Source: Porodaedalea pini (taxonomy: Eukaryota > Basidiomycota > Agaricomycetes > Hymenochaetales > Hymenochaetaceae). Taken from it: a DNA stretch of 64,000 bases. Shown piece after piece: positions 1 to 9,700 of the stretch. The stretch is taken from the NCBI GenBank assembly GCA_002794775.1, contig NBAY01000102.1, positions 1 through 64,000 on the forward strand, read 5' to 3'. Both the position numbers and the translations under genes were made by a program. Position 1 is the stretch's first letter. Every line of letters begins with the position of its first letter. A model generated the notes under the pieces. That model saw only the letters and a list, made by a program, of their open reading frames with translations. It ran no database searches and was not told where the DNA came from.

Positions 1-928
1 ATAGCCATCCTTTGTAATTTGCAGGGTAGCCAAGGAAGACACATTTCTGTGTGTGGGATTGCAACTGTTTGCATTGATCTTTCTGGACATGCACATATGA
101 AGTGCAGCCAAAAACGCGAAAATGAGAAACATCTGGTTTAGACTTGTACCAGAGTTGATAGGGTGTGTTGTCATTCACCGCAGATGTAGGAGAGCGATTA
201 TGGACATGAACAAAAGTAGCAACTGCATCCCACCAGAAAGTAGCAGGTAAGTGTGCTTCATTCAGCATAGTGGTGATGCCCTCAGCTAACGTCCTGTTTG
301 CGCGTTCAGCAACACCGTTTTGGTGGGGTTCATTTCTGACAGTGTGCTGGCGATGAATGCCTTCATTTTTGCAGAGTTGATCCCATTCCTTTGGCATGTA
401 TTCTCCTCCCTTATCATCACGAGTGGCCTTAATCTTCAAATCTAACTGATTCTCTGCATATGCCTTAAAATGCTTAAAAGCACTAAAAGCGTCACTCTTC
501 TTCTTCAAAGGCAAAACTGCCCAGAAGCGACTGAAATCATCAATGAAGGTGATCCAGTACTTGTAACCATTCCTTGACTGAATGGGAAGAGGACCATGCA
601 CATCTGAGTGAACCAATTGAAGAAGACTTGATGCACGATGCGATGCAAGTTTTGAGACATTAGAACGATGCTGTTTGCCTGCAATGCAAGGCTCACAGAT
701 CAGATCTGGCAAGTCCTTTGACTTAATCACCATTCCCTCAACTAAATGCTCATTGAGCAGTTTCTTCACATCACCATGGTGTAGGTGTGCAAAACGTCGA
801 TGCCACAGAGTCAAATCAAGTGGACAAGTGCTTGTAAGTGCAGAGAATGCACTCATGGGTACGACTTGGCCATTGAGTGATGCAGCATTGTTGAGAGTGA
901 CATTTGCAGTGAAGAGGAGAGTGCTATT
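1..928 (-). CDS. Copia GAG-pre-integrase and integrase core, partial, continuing the gag frame after a stop
   Basis: Reading on in the gag-protease frame past the TGA at 929-931, the frame stays open to the window edge. It encodes the GAG-pre-integrase segment (LWHRRFAHLHHGD then CEPCIAGKQHR), which contributes the zinc-binding residues. The integrase core follows, with the catalytic triad visible: D in LVHSDVHGPLP, D in TRDDKGGEY and E in NGVAERANRT. Its product would join cDNA into the host chromosome. No frameshift or further stop was seen. The single TGA separates it from gag-protease, so as it stands this part could be made only by read-through, or the copy is dead. Confidence 0.9.
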
Positions 929-2134
929 TCAATTGAATAGAATCTTATCACGCTGAATGGTGACAATATACGATTTGGCACGAGTTAAATACAGGACTGA
1001 GAGGAGATTGTTTCGCAAATCAGGAGCATGAAGTACACGTTCAAATTCAAGTAAGTGTCCATCTTTGCCATTGATTACTGGTTGAAATTGCACTGTGCCC
1101 ACTCCAACAGAATAGATGATTTCGTTGTTTGCAAGGCGTATAGGGGTGCGATTTGGTGAATATTTGTGAAACCAGTGTCGGTGGGGTGTCATGTGGCAAG
1201 TGGCACCTGTATCAACAATCCAATCAGTTCCTGCATCGAGAATGAGGGGTGTATGGGGGTTGGTGAAGTCTGGGGTACTTGCATTTCCAGCAAATTCAGC
1301 AGACTGGACAGACTTGGAGTCGTCCTGCTGAGCAGATTGTGCTTTCTCCTTAGTCTTCCCTTTGTTATCCTTCCTCTTGGCCCTAATTGCCTCAATTGCA
1401 TCACGTCTCTTGAAGCACTTTGACTCTGGATGACCTTTAATGCCGCAAAATTCGCAGACAACAGGCTGAGACGATGAGGAAGGCTTAGAGGGAGCAGAGG
1501 ACGCTTTCAGGGCCATGGACTGATCACCAGCATGCGATTGACGGTTCATTTGCTCCTGCATAAATGCTTCCTTAAGCATCTTTAACTTGAAATCTATCAG
1601 GAGCAAGAGTGCAGAGCGGAAGGATGAGTACTCTTCAGGCAGGGAGCGAACCGAGGCAACACATGCAAGCTCATCCTCAAACTCAAAGAGTTTGAGAGTG
1701 CTAGTGCGCGTATTTCTGATGTTATGAAGTCCATGCTCAACTCTGCTGACTAGTGCGGTCAAAGACTCATCCTCCTTCTTGCTGATACCGAAAAACTCGT
1801 CATAGGCAATAAAACGTGCAGCTGGGTTGTCCTGCTTGTGCAGTTTCTCGAGCGCTTTCCACATCTCTACAGGGTCACCCATATGTGATTGTACCAAAAT
1901 CTGCATGCTGTTTTCGAGTTTCTGGTAGATAAGGCCGGCTGCTTGCTCAGCCCTTTCTTCCCAGAGTTCGACTTTATCAGGAGGAGAAGATGGCTTCAAC
2001 TCCTTGCCTGAAACGAGGCACCAAAGCTTCTTGTACTGAAGGGCAGCCTGCATGTCAAATTTCCAAGTAGGATAGTTGCCTTCACCCAACTTGTTAAATG
2101 AAGACAGTGAGTCGGCAGGGGCAGATTCGGACAT
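929..2134 (-). CDS. Copia Gag with zinc knuckle and aspartic protease
   Basis: The 401-residue product begins MSESAPADSLSSFNKL. Residues up to about 210 form a UBN2/Gag-type capsid region, including the YPTWKFDMQAAL stretch typical of Copia Gag. A CCHC zinc knuckle (CEFCGIKGHPESKC) follows at about residues 228-241. A retropepsin active site (WIVDTGATCHM) lies at about 307-317. The frame ends at TGA 929-931, where a Trp-like residue would be expected (ILFN-stop-NSTLLFTA), and stays open beyond. It is a normal Copia Gag-Pro start cut off from Pol by one nonsense codon. Confidence 0.92.
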   Translation of the reverse strand: MSESAPADSLSSFNKLGEGNYPTWKFDMQAALQYKKLWCLVSGKELKPSSPPDKVELWEERAEQAAGLIYQKLENSMQILVQSHMGDPVEMWKALEKLHKQDNPAARFIAYDEFFGISKKEDESLTALVSRVEHGLHNIRNTRTSTLKLFEFEDELACVASVRSLPEEYSSFRSALLLLIDFKLKMLKEAFMQEQMNRQSHAGDQSMALKASSAPSKPSSSSQPVVCEFCGIKGHPESKCFKRRDAIEAIRAKRKDNKGKTKEKAQSAQQDDSKSVQSAEFAGNASTPDFTNPHTPLILDAGTDWIVDTGATCHMTPHRHWFHKYSPNRTPIRLANNEIIYSVGVGTVQFQPVINGKDGHLLEFERVLHAPDLRNNLLSVLYLTRAKSYIVTIQRDKILFN

Positions 2135-3110
2135 GACGTTTCACAGGCAGGTAGGGGACGATGGGTACAACGTGTGTGTGATGTTTGGGAGGAATTGGAT
2201 GTGTGAGTGGGGCACAGTGAAGGAAAGTGTGTACAGACCACAATGACACGATTACAGATGACAGTTCAATGCAAGCCAATGAAGGTTACCAGACACTCAA
2301 AACGTCGAAGTATACACAGAGTCGCCACAAGACAGTGCTGGTCTGTTGGTCTGCTAAGACCCCGCAGGCACCGCTGACTGAGAGAGGCTCTAGGCTTAAG
2401 TGACACTCAAAAGAGCATCACAATCAGCGAACTAAGGCTGAGCAGTCGAGCTTCACAGACGATAGGCTAGTCTGATCCAACAACAACAGAATGGGGTGAA
2501 ATGGGCCTTAATCAACTCACACCAGAGCTGGTAACCGTGCAAAATGGGACACTGAGGGAGAACGAGTGGTGCGATTGCAATGCAAATCAACACACACTGA
2601 GGAGGCGTGAACACGAGCACGCAGACGAAGTTTCGAGAGAATCGGACCAAGGGTTCCGCAGAAAATGCGATAACCACGCGATGCAGCAAAGTGCAGAGTG
2701 TAATAAGAGTGGTTGCTCAGTAAAACGTTGCAGCACACTCAAATCGAGTCGAATATCGATGTAAGTTGGCACAAACGTAGATCACATGTAACCCCAACAA
2801 TGTGCCAAGGTATAGTGCGAACAGTCAAGCCAATATTGAGTGATGGGTGATAGAGAGGTTTTGGATGCAGGTGGTGAATGAATGCAGTGTAGTGCGATGG
2901 GAAGTGGATGTGGTGGCACGAAACTTGGCAGAGACGCGGCAGACACACCGATTTTCCAATCAACAAAGATCCAGCTCAATCCAACCACCAGGAACGTTGC
3001 AATCGGCGAAACACTGTGTGTAGGGTGTGCAGATCAGGTCCGATCAGTCTATAATTGAAGCAGGGGGTGCTTCTCGAAGTCCAGAACCAGTGTGCGAAGT
3101 TAGAGCACAA

Positions 3111-3121
3111 GGCTCATAACC
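3111..3121 (-). other. Copia primer-binding site matching the initiator-tRNA anticodon arm
   Basis: Directly inside the LTR the minus strand reads GGTTATGAGCC. This is complementary to GGCTCATAACC, the anticodon stem-loop of eukaryotic initiator tRNA-Met (anticodon CAT). Copia-type elements of insects and fungi are known to prime from an internal tRNA-iMet fragment rather than its 3' end, and this site fits that half-tRNA priming. The match and position are direct observations; the priming mode is inferred from the family. Confidence 0.75.
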
Positions 3122-3407
3122 TATTAGCAGCAGTGAACCAAAAGGGGTCATACTTCACACCTGAGTCCAATGGATGAGTGCAACAGATAGATATATATTA
3201 ATATACAAGTGCATACCTGAGTCCAATGGATGAGTGCAACAGATAGGGACACTCATACATTGTCTCAGCCGCTTTGAAGCTAATATTACATAAGACAAAA
3301 ATCACGTGATGTTTGCACATGCGCGCACATGTGCGAACAGAGGCGTGGGAATAAATCAAGAAAAGCATGGAAAACATAAAATAAGTGTCAGAATGACACT
3401 TCCAACA
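3122..3407 (-). repeat. Copia 5' LTR
   Basis: In element orientation the LTR starts TGTTGGAAGTG at 3407 and ends CTAATA at 3122, directly before the primer-binding site. The end looks like CTAACA with one C-to-T change, which would pair with the TGTTG start. An AT-rich TATA-like stretch (about 3191-3206) lies between two copies of a 32-bp repeat. The outer border is set by the end of PRP8 homology at 3408 and the inner border by the primer-binding site. The second LTR is outside the window. Confidence 0.75.
3159..3246. repeat. Two exact 32-bp direct repeats inside the Copia LTR
   Basis: The segment 3159-3190 is repeated exactly at 3215-3246, a period of 56 bp. The 24-bp spacer is A/T-rich (TATATATTAATATAC). 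A recent duplication inside the LTR promoter region is the simplest reading. Confidence 0.9.
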
Positions 3408-4190
3408 CATTCATGTGGATTGTCATACGCCTGCTCAATGAGAGCAAGCTCCTCACGCTGAGATTGGTTAAGATGACCTTTGATGCTGTACGCGTCATGC
3501 TTGTACAAAAGGGGACTGTATGGAAACATCAGTGAGAGCCACCGAAAGACGTATTTAATTGAATCTTACGGGAATGGGATGGGAGCAAATTTCCGACTCT
3601 CAAGCCAGTGGACCATCGATGTGTAGATCGCAACAGCCTCCTCAGCACTAATGTAAGGACCATCTTTGAGGTAAGCATGCTGATGCTCCTGCTCAGCTTT
3701 CAAGTACAGTCAAGTAAGACACCCCAAGTTCTTCTTGACCACAGCCTTGTCGACAGTCGCACCATGCCTGATACGCTCGCGATTGTAGTGCGCAATCGAG
3801 CACCACCAGTCCGCCTTGCTCTTGATGTACCACAAGGTGGTGTTCTCGATTGCAGTCGGCATGCCCGGGACCTTCCATGGAGCTATAGAATAAGGCTTAG
3901 TACGCAAAGTCCAGATTCAACCAAACGACGTACTGTTTGCTTTTCCAGCAGTGCCACGCTTCTGACAAGTGCTGCAAGATAGTCTTTACTTTGTTTTACT
4001 TGATCGACTCCGGCATCATATCAAGAATATTGTGCATCATGGCAGCATGTAATTCCAAGTCATAGTGCAATTCAACATGCTGCTTCATGACTGTCTTTGC
4101 GATGCCCTTGCTGTTGCAACCCTCAAACTGACACGCAAGCAAGTTTCTGAGCCAGTGCTCAAGCAGTGGTACAATTCCATGCATGAAGAA
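3408..4190 (-). pseudogene. PRP8: Decayed internal fragment of the splicing factor gene PRP8
   Basis: Translated with two introns removed (3883-3933 and 3516-3569, both GT-AG), the minus strand follows the very conserved central part of Prp8. It runs from [13 protein letters not shown] through [16 protein letters not shown] and [18 protein letters not shown] to [21 protein letters not shown]. There is no start codon, N-terminus or C-terminus. Conserved arginines have become His, Cys or stop, for example [19 protein letters not shown] where Prp8 has [16 protein letters not shown]. About 13 codons are missing after YKHD. Retained introns show a DNA-level duplication, not a retrocopy. The left end is cut by the Copia LTR and the right end lies about 100 bp from the Helitron-type ORF. 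It is non-functional; the real PRP8 should be elsewhere. Confidence 0.9.
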
Positions 4191-4298
4191 GTGATAAGCA
4201 TGCTTCTCCGACGCATGCACGTACAGGTGAAGAGGAAAGAGGACGCATCTAACAAGTGAGCTCAAAGTGATCGACACAGCACGAGTCCGAGTCAACTC

Positions 4299-6491
4299 TT
4301 GACACGCCCACTTGCTTTCACACAATCACCACCACCACTGCTAACAACTGCTGCTGCATCTCTCTCCACCATGCTTGCTCGTGTTCTCAAAAATCTTGAG
4401 CTGTGGGCTATAATGAATCAAGGCACAAACTGCTGGCTTCAAAAGCCTCTTAAAGATGACAAGAAAGTGATGACTGTCCAGGAAAGGTGCGAGGTCTCTT
4501 CGCCACTTCAACATGGCAGTGTAACTGATAGTGGCTCATCTACTTGTAGGTTTGACCTTGAATGGTCTGACCCTGGAAGGTCCTGCCCTGGAAGGCTTGA
4601 CCCTGGAAGGTCCTGCTTTAGAAGGCATTGCCCTGTAAGGCTTAATCCTGGAAGGTTTGACCCTGGAAGGTCGCAAATACAATATAAAGACCCTGGAAGG
4701 TCAGAAAACATATATGAATGCCCAGGAAGGCTTGACTCTAGTAGTTCGTACAAATCAAAGAACCCATGTCATTGCGAAAAAGAGAATATTTTAAGTAGTT
4801 CTGTAATTAGATCTGAGTTTTCTGACATAAAAGGTATACATTTTGGAGGTGCTAGAACATCCAGCTCATTGACATTTACTCTTGCTGATCTGATACCCTT
4901 TGTAATCTCTTCATACCATTCTCATGAGAAGTTGCAATCAGACTATTCTAAGCAGTCAAGATTTATATTTGATCACTGTATATACTCAGAGAACTCTACT
5001 TCAATTAGGCAGAATTCTATAGTATGTAGTTTACCCTGCAATGAACTGATTCATAAACTCAATGGCAAGGCTCTGAGAGACATATGCAGTAAACTCAGTA
5101 TATACTGTATGCACAGAACTTCCGTTGAAAATCTATGTTCATCTCTCTTGTTACACCATAACTATATATCTAATTCTGATGCTTGCATTGTTTTCTCTTT
5201 GAAGCCATCAAATCTCAAGAAGACAATATCAATAAAAACAGCATCTAACTTGCAATATAATAACAAGGATAGTTTTCCACCTAATCCTCCCTCAAAATCT
5301 TTACTTGAAAAAATTGTCAATGAATGGTGCAAAGATACTAATACTGATCAAATTTCAGAGGCAGGTTGTGCAGTATGTGGTCAGCTTAAAAACAGGAAAG
5401 AATTACATGATATTAAAGAAATTAGGCAACATTTAGATATATTAGATCCTAATATCTCACAGATTCATGAAGTCAGTCGTATTGAAAGATCTAAAAGTAG
5501 TGATTTAATCTCTGAGGTCCAGGGTCCTATTATAGATAGAAGCTGTCACTTTGCCTGTACTGCCTGTTCAATTAAACTTTTAAAAGGAGAAATTCCTACA
5601 ATGGCACTTGCTAATGGTACATGGATTGGTGGAGTTCCAGTAGAACTACAAGATCTAACATATGCTGAAAAGATTCTTATTTCTCATGTCAGACATAATA
5701 GATTTGTTGCTAGAACTTTTGCTGGAACCAGTAAAATGAGAGCAAATATTGTATCATTTGAGACACCTATTCCTAAAGTATATGATGTCCTCCCTCCTCC
5801 AAAGGAAGAATTTCAGGAAGTACTTGCCTATATACACACTGGACCATCTAGACCAACAAAGGATGAGCTCAAATATATACCTCTACTTGTTAGAAGATAC
5901 AAAGTGACTTCTGCACTAGAATGGCTAAAGCTCAATCATATAGACTATCAAGATCTTGAAATTTCTTATAGAAATATTGCCAGTTATGCAGATGGTGAGA
6001 TTCCATGCTCAATTGAATATGTCAGTCAATCTGATGGCTCAAATTTAAATCCAGAGTCAACTGCTGCAAATGAAGCAGAGATTGAAGAGGGAGTAACTTC
6101 TGGAGAGTGTCCATTTATTGTACATGGAATCACTAGTGAAGATATTACAGGCAAAAAATCAAAGGAATTAGCAGCTCTTTCTTTACAAGCACTTATTCAA
6201 GGAAACACTAAGAGTGTAATGGCTGTTGGAAGGTCTGAGAATCCACAGAGTATATATAACAACCCACAACTCTATCCTAAGATGTTTCCATGGTTATTTC
6301 CTTATGGCCTAGGTGGTGTTTGCAATACTAGAGGCAAGATAAAGATGGTTTCTGCAGCTCAGTGGAAGAAATGGCTTCTTATGTACCATGATAAAAGGTT
6401 TCAGCTTGATCAACACTTTGTCCTAGCTGCATTTAATCAAGAACAAATTAAGCAAGCTACCACTGGAGGTTTCTTACAGCCTTTTTCATAA
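4299..6491 (+). CDS. N-terminal part of a Helitron-type Rep/helicase protein (truncated)
   Basis: The open frame gives 730 residues. Residues about 85-150 are a repetitive PGR-rich stretch coded by a 15-bp minisatellite. From about residue 360 ([13 protein letters not shown], later [18 protein letters not shown]) it resembles the cysteine-containing N-terminal region (DUF6570-like) of fungal Helitron proteins. The end ([15 protein letters not shown], then [22 protein letters not shown]) enters the Helitron helicase-like N-terminal domain. Homologues continue for over a thousand residues with an HUH replication initiator and a helicase. Here the frame stops just after ATTGGF, and 140 bp later LINE copy 1 begins, so it cannot encode a working transposase. 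Its codons are A/T-rich compared with the host genes. Confidence 0.75.
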   Translation: MTRPLAFTQSPPPLLTTAAASLSTMLARVLKNLELWAIMNQGTNCWLQKPLKDDKKVMTVQERCEVSSPLQHGSVTDSGSSTCRFDLEWSDPGRSCPGRLDPGRSCFRRHCPVRLNPGRFDPGRSQIQYKDPGRSENIYECPGRLDSSSSYKSKNPCHCEKENILSSSVIRSEFSDIKGIHFGGARTSSSLTFTLADLIPFVISSYHSHEKLQSDYSKQSRFIFDHCIYSENSTSIRQNSIVCSLPCNELIHKLNGKALRDICSKLSIYCMHRTSVENLCSSLLLHHNYISNSDACIVFSLKPSNLKKTISIKTASNLQYNNKDSFPPNPPSKSLLEKIVNEWCKDTNTDQISEAGCAVCGQLKNRKELHDIKEIRQHLDILDPNISQIHEVSRIERSKSSDLISEVQGPIIDRSCHFACTACSIKLLKGEIPTMALANGTWIGGVPVELQDLTYAEKILISHVRHNRFVARTFAGTSKMRANIVSFETPIPKVYDVLPPPKEEFQEVLAYIHTGPSRPTKDELKYIPLLVRRYKVTSALEWLKLNHIDYQDLEISYRNIASYADGEIPCSIEYVSQSDGSNLNPESTAANEAEIEEGVTSGECPFIVHGITSEDITGKKSKELAALSLQALIQGNTKSVMAVGRSENPQSIYNNPQLYPKMFPWLFPYGLGGVCNTRGKIKMVSAAQWKKWLLMYHDKRFQLDQHFVLAAFNQEQIKQATTGGFLQPFS
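4552..4732 (+). repeat. 15-bp minisatellite within the Helitron-type ORF
   Basis: Variants of CCCTGGAAGG recur at 4571, 4586, 4601, 4631, 4646, 4661, 4691 and 4721, always spaced by multiples of 15 bp. The reading frame is therefore kept and encodes repeats of the type [15 protein letters not shown]. Confidence 0.85.
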
Positions 6492-6632
6492 GTCCTGCGA
6501 CACGTGCATGTCACGTGAAGTGAGCCGCGTCAAAGCCAAAGTCTGTAAGGTGTCCGAAGGAAGGGTGAAACACTGTACTAGTGACTCCCGACACTTGGGG
6601 CCAAGGTGCGTGGGAATGCACGTGCAACTCGC
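6492..6632. promoter_or_regulatory. Short unique stretch with three CACGTG sites next to LINE copy 1
   Basis: This 141-bp piece lies between the Helitron-type remnant and the LINE 3' end. It carries CACGTG at 6501-6506, 6512-6517 and 6619-6624. The last overlaps the LINE target duplication (6622-6632). Before the LINE inserted, the stretch would have joined directly to the 52 bp ahead of the roadblock start codon, so it is probably the displaced promoter of that gene. The binding factor is not known; CACGTG is the canonical bHLH E-box. Confidence 0.5.
6622..6632. repeat. Target-site duplication at the 3' end of LINE copy 1
   Basis: GTGCAACTCGC, preceded by CAC so that the site reads CACGTG, is repeated exactly at 12914-12924 on the other side of the element. 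Confidence 0.95.
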
Positions 6633-6777
6633 TTTATAATTTCTGCTATCTACTCCTAACAGACTACCAACCGCAGAGGAAAGAAACAAAACACAAGACT
6701 AACCGTACGTAGAGCGAGGAATGGGGGGTGAGCGTGACAATGACAGATTATAGAACGATGAGTAGAGAGCAAAGGTA

Positions 6778-9700
6778 CTAAAGGTAATATGATGGAGGTA
6801 GGTCAGATAGAAGGGGCATACCGTCCGGCGGGCGACGGAAAGAAAAATATGCGAATTTTATGAGTAACAAAAAATTGTTTGGGCGAAACCAATCAGAGAA
6901 AGACAAGGGTAGCGATCGTTGATGAAAAAGGCTGTTGCGAACGTGGGCGAAATAAGAGCAACAATTAAGAGAATGACGGACGTCATGTTTGGTGCACAAG
7001 GGGTCCGGACAACGCGGGACGAGGTTTCGGTCATGCAAATCGAGCGCGTTCAGCATGAGGCTGGCGGCGCGTGAAAGAACTGAGCGGTGTATCATCTTCC
7101 TTGGAGAAAGCTTCAGGAACGGGTGCAGAGATCGCGTTGGGTGAAGGATGAACGAGGACGGCTCGAGAACGGAGCGGTGTCCACGTAAGTTAACGATGTT
7201 GGCTTTCCACTCTCGAAGGAGGTCAAGGTGTACTTGCGCCTTCAAGTTGGGTAGCGAGTTCGGTGTGGTCTCACGATGAGGGTTGGATACAGCGTCTTTC
7301 ACAAGCTTATCAGCTTTAGAGTTCCCCAGTACTCCCTGGTGGGATGGGAGCCACTGGACCGTTATGTGAGAGGCCTCGTGATGGAGGGCCAGGAAGATTC
7401 CGCATAGGCGGCAGAAGACAATTATAAAGTCTGCATGGTGGGCGTCATCTGAAAAGATGAGTTGAACGCAATTAAGCGAATCGGAGACGATGTGGATGTG
7501 GACCGGCGTGAAGCAGTTGGCAAGGAGGGATGATATACGACGCATGGCTGCGATGAGCGCTTCCTGCTCTTCAAACAAAATATTTGAACGAGAGTGCGCT
7601 GCTGAGGAAAAGACAGCGAGTTCCTGTTGATTGTGCATGATGACGAATCCGTGGCCGCCATTGTGGTAGCCCTTAGCGTCCGGTATGATGGAGCCGTCTG
7701 TGAATATAAAGTATTGGTAAGGAGGAGGGTGTAGAAAAAAGGAATTGAAGGCGCGAATAGCAAGAGGCCGTTGAACTAGTGAAGGAATGGGGGTCATAAC
7801 GAGACGAGAATGAATTGGAGTGAACGTCGGAAAAGACGTAGCTTTGGGGATCTGAACATTGGGAAGGAGGGATGACAGTAAATATTGGTGCGGGGCAGGG
7901 GCATGTTTCGAATGAGCAAAATAGGACAGAAGAAATCGTTGGGAAAGTGATTTAATAAAAAGGGGAAGAGGAGGGCACGATAGAAAAGATTCCGCCACGG
8001 ACGGATGAATACTTGAATGGAAAATAGAATGAAAAAAGTGATTTTGTGTTTTTTGGAGAATAGAGGAGATAAAAGAGGATTCGGGAAACAGAACGGCACC
8101 ATAGATGGAGACCGAACGAATTAAACCAAAATACAGTAGGCGAGCATATTGAAAATACGCGCCATTGGAACGATTGAAAAGAAAATGACGCTGATGAAGG
8201 GTAGAGAGGGCTTTGTTCGCCCGAGATTCGAAATGGAGTTTGGGAGAGAGGTCGTAGGAAAAAATAACCCCTAACCAAGTAAGATGACGCGAAGGGCGAA
8301 TGACGCGGTTGTTGGGTAAAGACAGGGATGCGTTAGCTGATGAAGGAGAGTCTGTCAGGAAGAAGCGAAAGGTATAATCAGCAATAGGACGGTAAGGGAT
8401 GATATGAAGAAGTTCAATGGCGTCTGGATCAATAGATAAGCCAATGGATTGAAATTGAAGCGAAAGAAATTGGAACTGTTTGCGAAGGCGCGCTAAATTA
8501 GTGCGAACACTGAGCGATCGCGCGTAAAGAAGATGGTCGTCCATGTATGCCAATAGAGGACGATGAGATCCAAAGCGAGTATTGTAGGCACTGATAACAT
8601 CAGCGGCCGCGAAAACAGAAATAAGGGGAGACAACGGTGACCCTTGAGGGACACCGCGATTCGGTTTAATAAAAGGGGGCGACACGAAATTGTTAAACCG
8701 AAAAGAGATTGGGCGGTTCTGAAGCCAAGAGGATAGGATGTGAATCAGGTTGGGGTGAACATTAGAACGAATAAGTTTGGAAATAAGAAGGTTATGGGAA
8801 ATATTGTCAAAGAAACCTTGAATGTCAACAGTGAGGATAGAGGTGATGAGGTATTGATGGCGATAATGTATGGGTTCGAGGTGGTCGCTGCTATGAATGA
8901 ATAGTTGGTTAAGGATAGTGGAAAGTAGTTCATAACAAGTGGTAAGAGAAGAACGGTGTTTCCGGCACCCATGCTGGGCGTCAGGAAGGAGATTGTTAGT
9001 TTCAAAAAAGGGTTGAAGAAGATTGAAAAGAATGTGTTCGAACAGTTTGCCGATGGTGTCCACAAGGGTAATAGGTCGATATGCCCGAGGGACTGTGAAG
9101 TCCGTCCGCTTGGGCTTGGGTATGAACGTAACAAGGGAGGTTTTAAAGGAGAGAGGAAAATGGCCCATTTTCAAACAAAGGGAAAAAAGGTCAACGAAAA
9201 ACTGCCCTTGATGCTCGACTAGGAGCTCCAAGTGTTTATACGAGATGTGGCTATTGCCAGGGCTCGTTTCGCGATCAATGCCATGGAGTGCATCGTGTAT
9301 ATCACTCATTTCGATGGGGCGGATGTCGCGGAGGGCGGGAAGGGGTGTGGCCTCCGGTGTGGACGTTAGCGGTGGGAAAAACGTCTCGCGGAAGAGGGTT
9401 GATTTGTCGGATTCAGTCATGGTGAATAACCCATTCGACATACGAAGTGCGCCAATTGGGGCGTGGCGGCGTGCCATTCCCAGATACTGATGATGCCATG
9501 CCGATCGCGCATCGGATTGTTGGAGGCGAGCACCGAAGAAAGCGTTTTTGGCCTGGGAAATTTCGATATCGAGAAGTTTTTTCGTGACTGGGTTAGGATT
9601 GCGGCAATGATCGCGATAGAGTCTCGTGCACGCTTCGGACCACCAGTTATTGGGGCCAAAATATGTGTGGGCTTTTCGTTTCTGAAGGAAGAAAGTGGCA

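Larger units (their letters stand above)
1..3407 (-). mobile_element. Ty1/Copia LTR retrotransposon, 5' part (runs off the left edge)
   Basis: This is an LTR retrotransposon read on the minus strand. In element order it has a 286-bp LTR (3407-3122), a primer-binding site (3121-3111), a leader of about 976 nt, gag and protease (2134-929) and integrase (from 928 leftwards). The order protease-integrase, with integrase ahead of the missing reverse transcriptase, is the Copia arrangement. Reverse transcriptase, RNase H and the 3' LTR would lie beyond position 1. The element sits inside a decayed PRP8 fragment whose sequence stops exactly at the LTR end. The 5-bp target duplication cannot be tested because the other end is outside the window. 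Confidence 0.93.

Noticed and set aside
3608..3982. 124-residue plus-strand frame
   Set aside because: It is the antisense shadow of the PRP8 fragment, whose minus-strand protein similarity is unmistakable.
3996..4325. The minus-strand frame at 3996-4325 as an independent small gene
   Set aside because: From [10 protein letters not shown] onward it is Prp8 sequence. The first part has no Prp8 match and no start context, so it is a chance extension of the pseudogene.
4508..4753. Minus-strand LPGS-repeat frame
   Set aside because: It is produced by the minisatellite on the opposite strand of the Helitron-type ORF.
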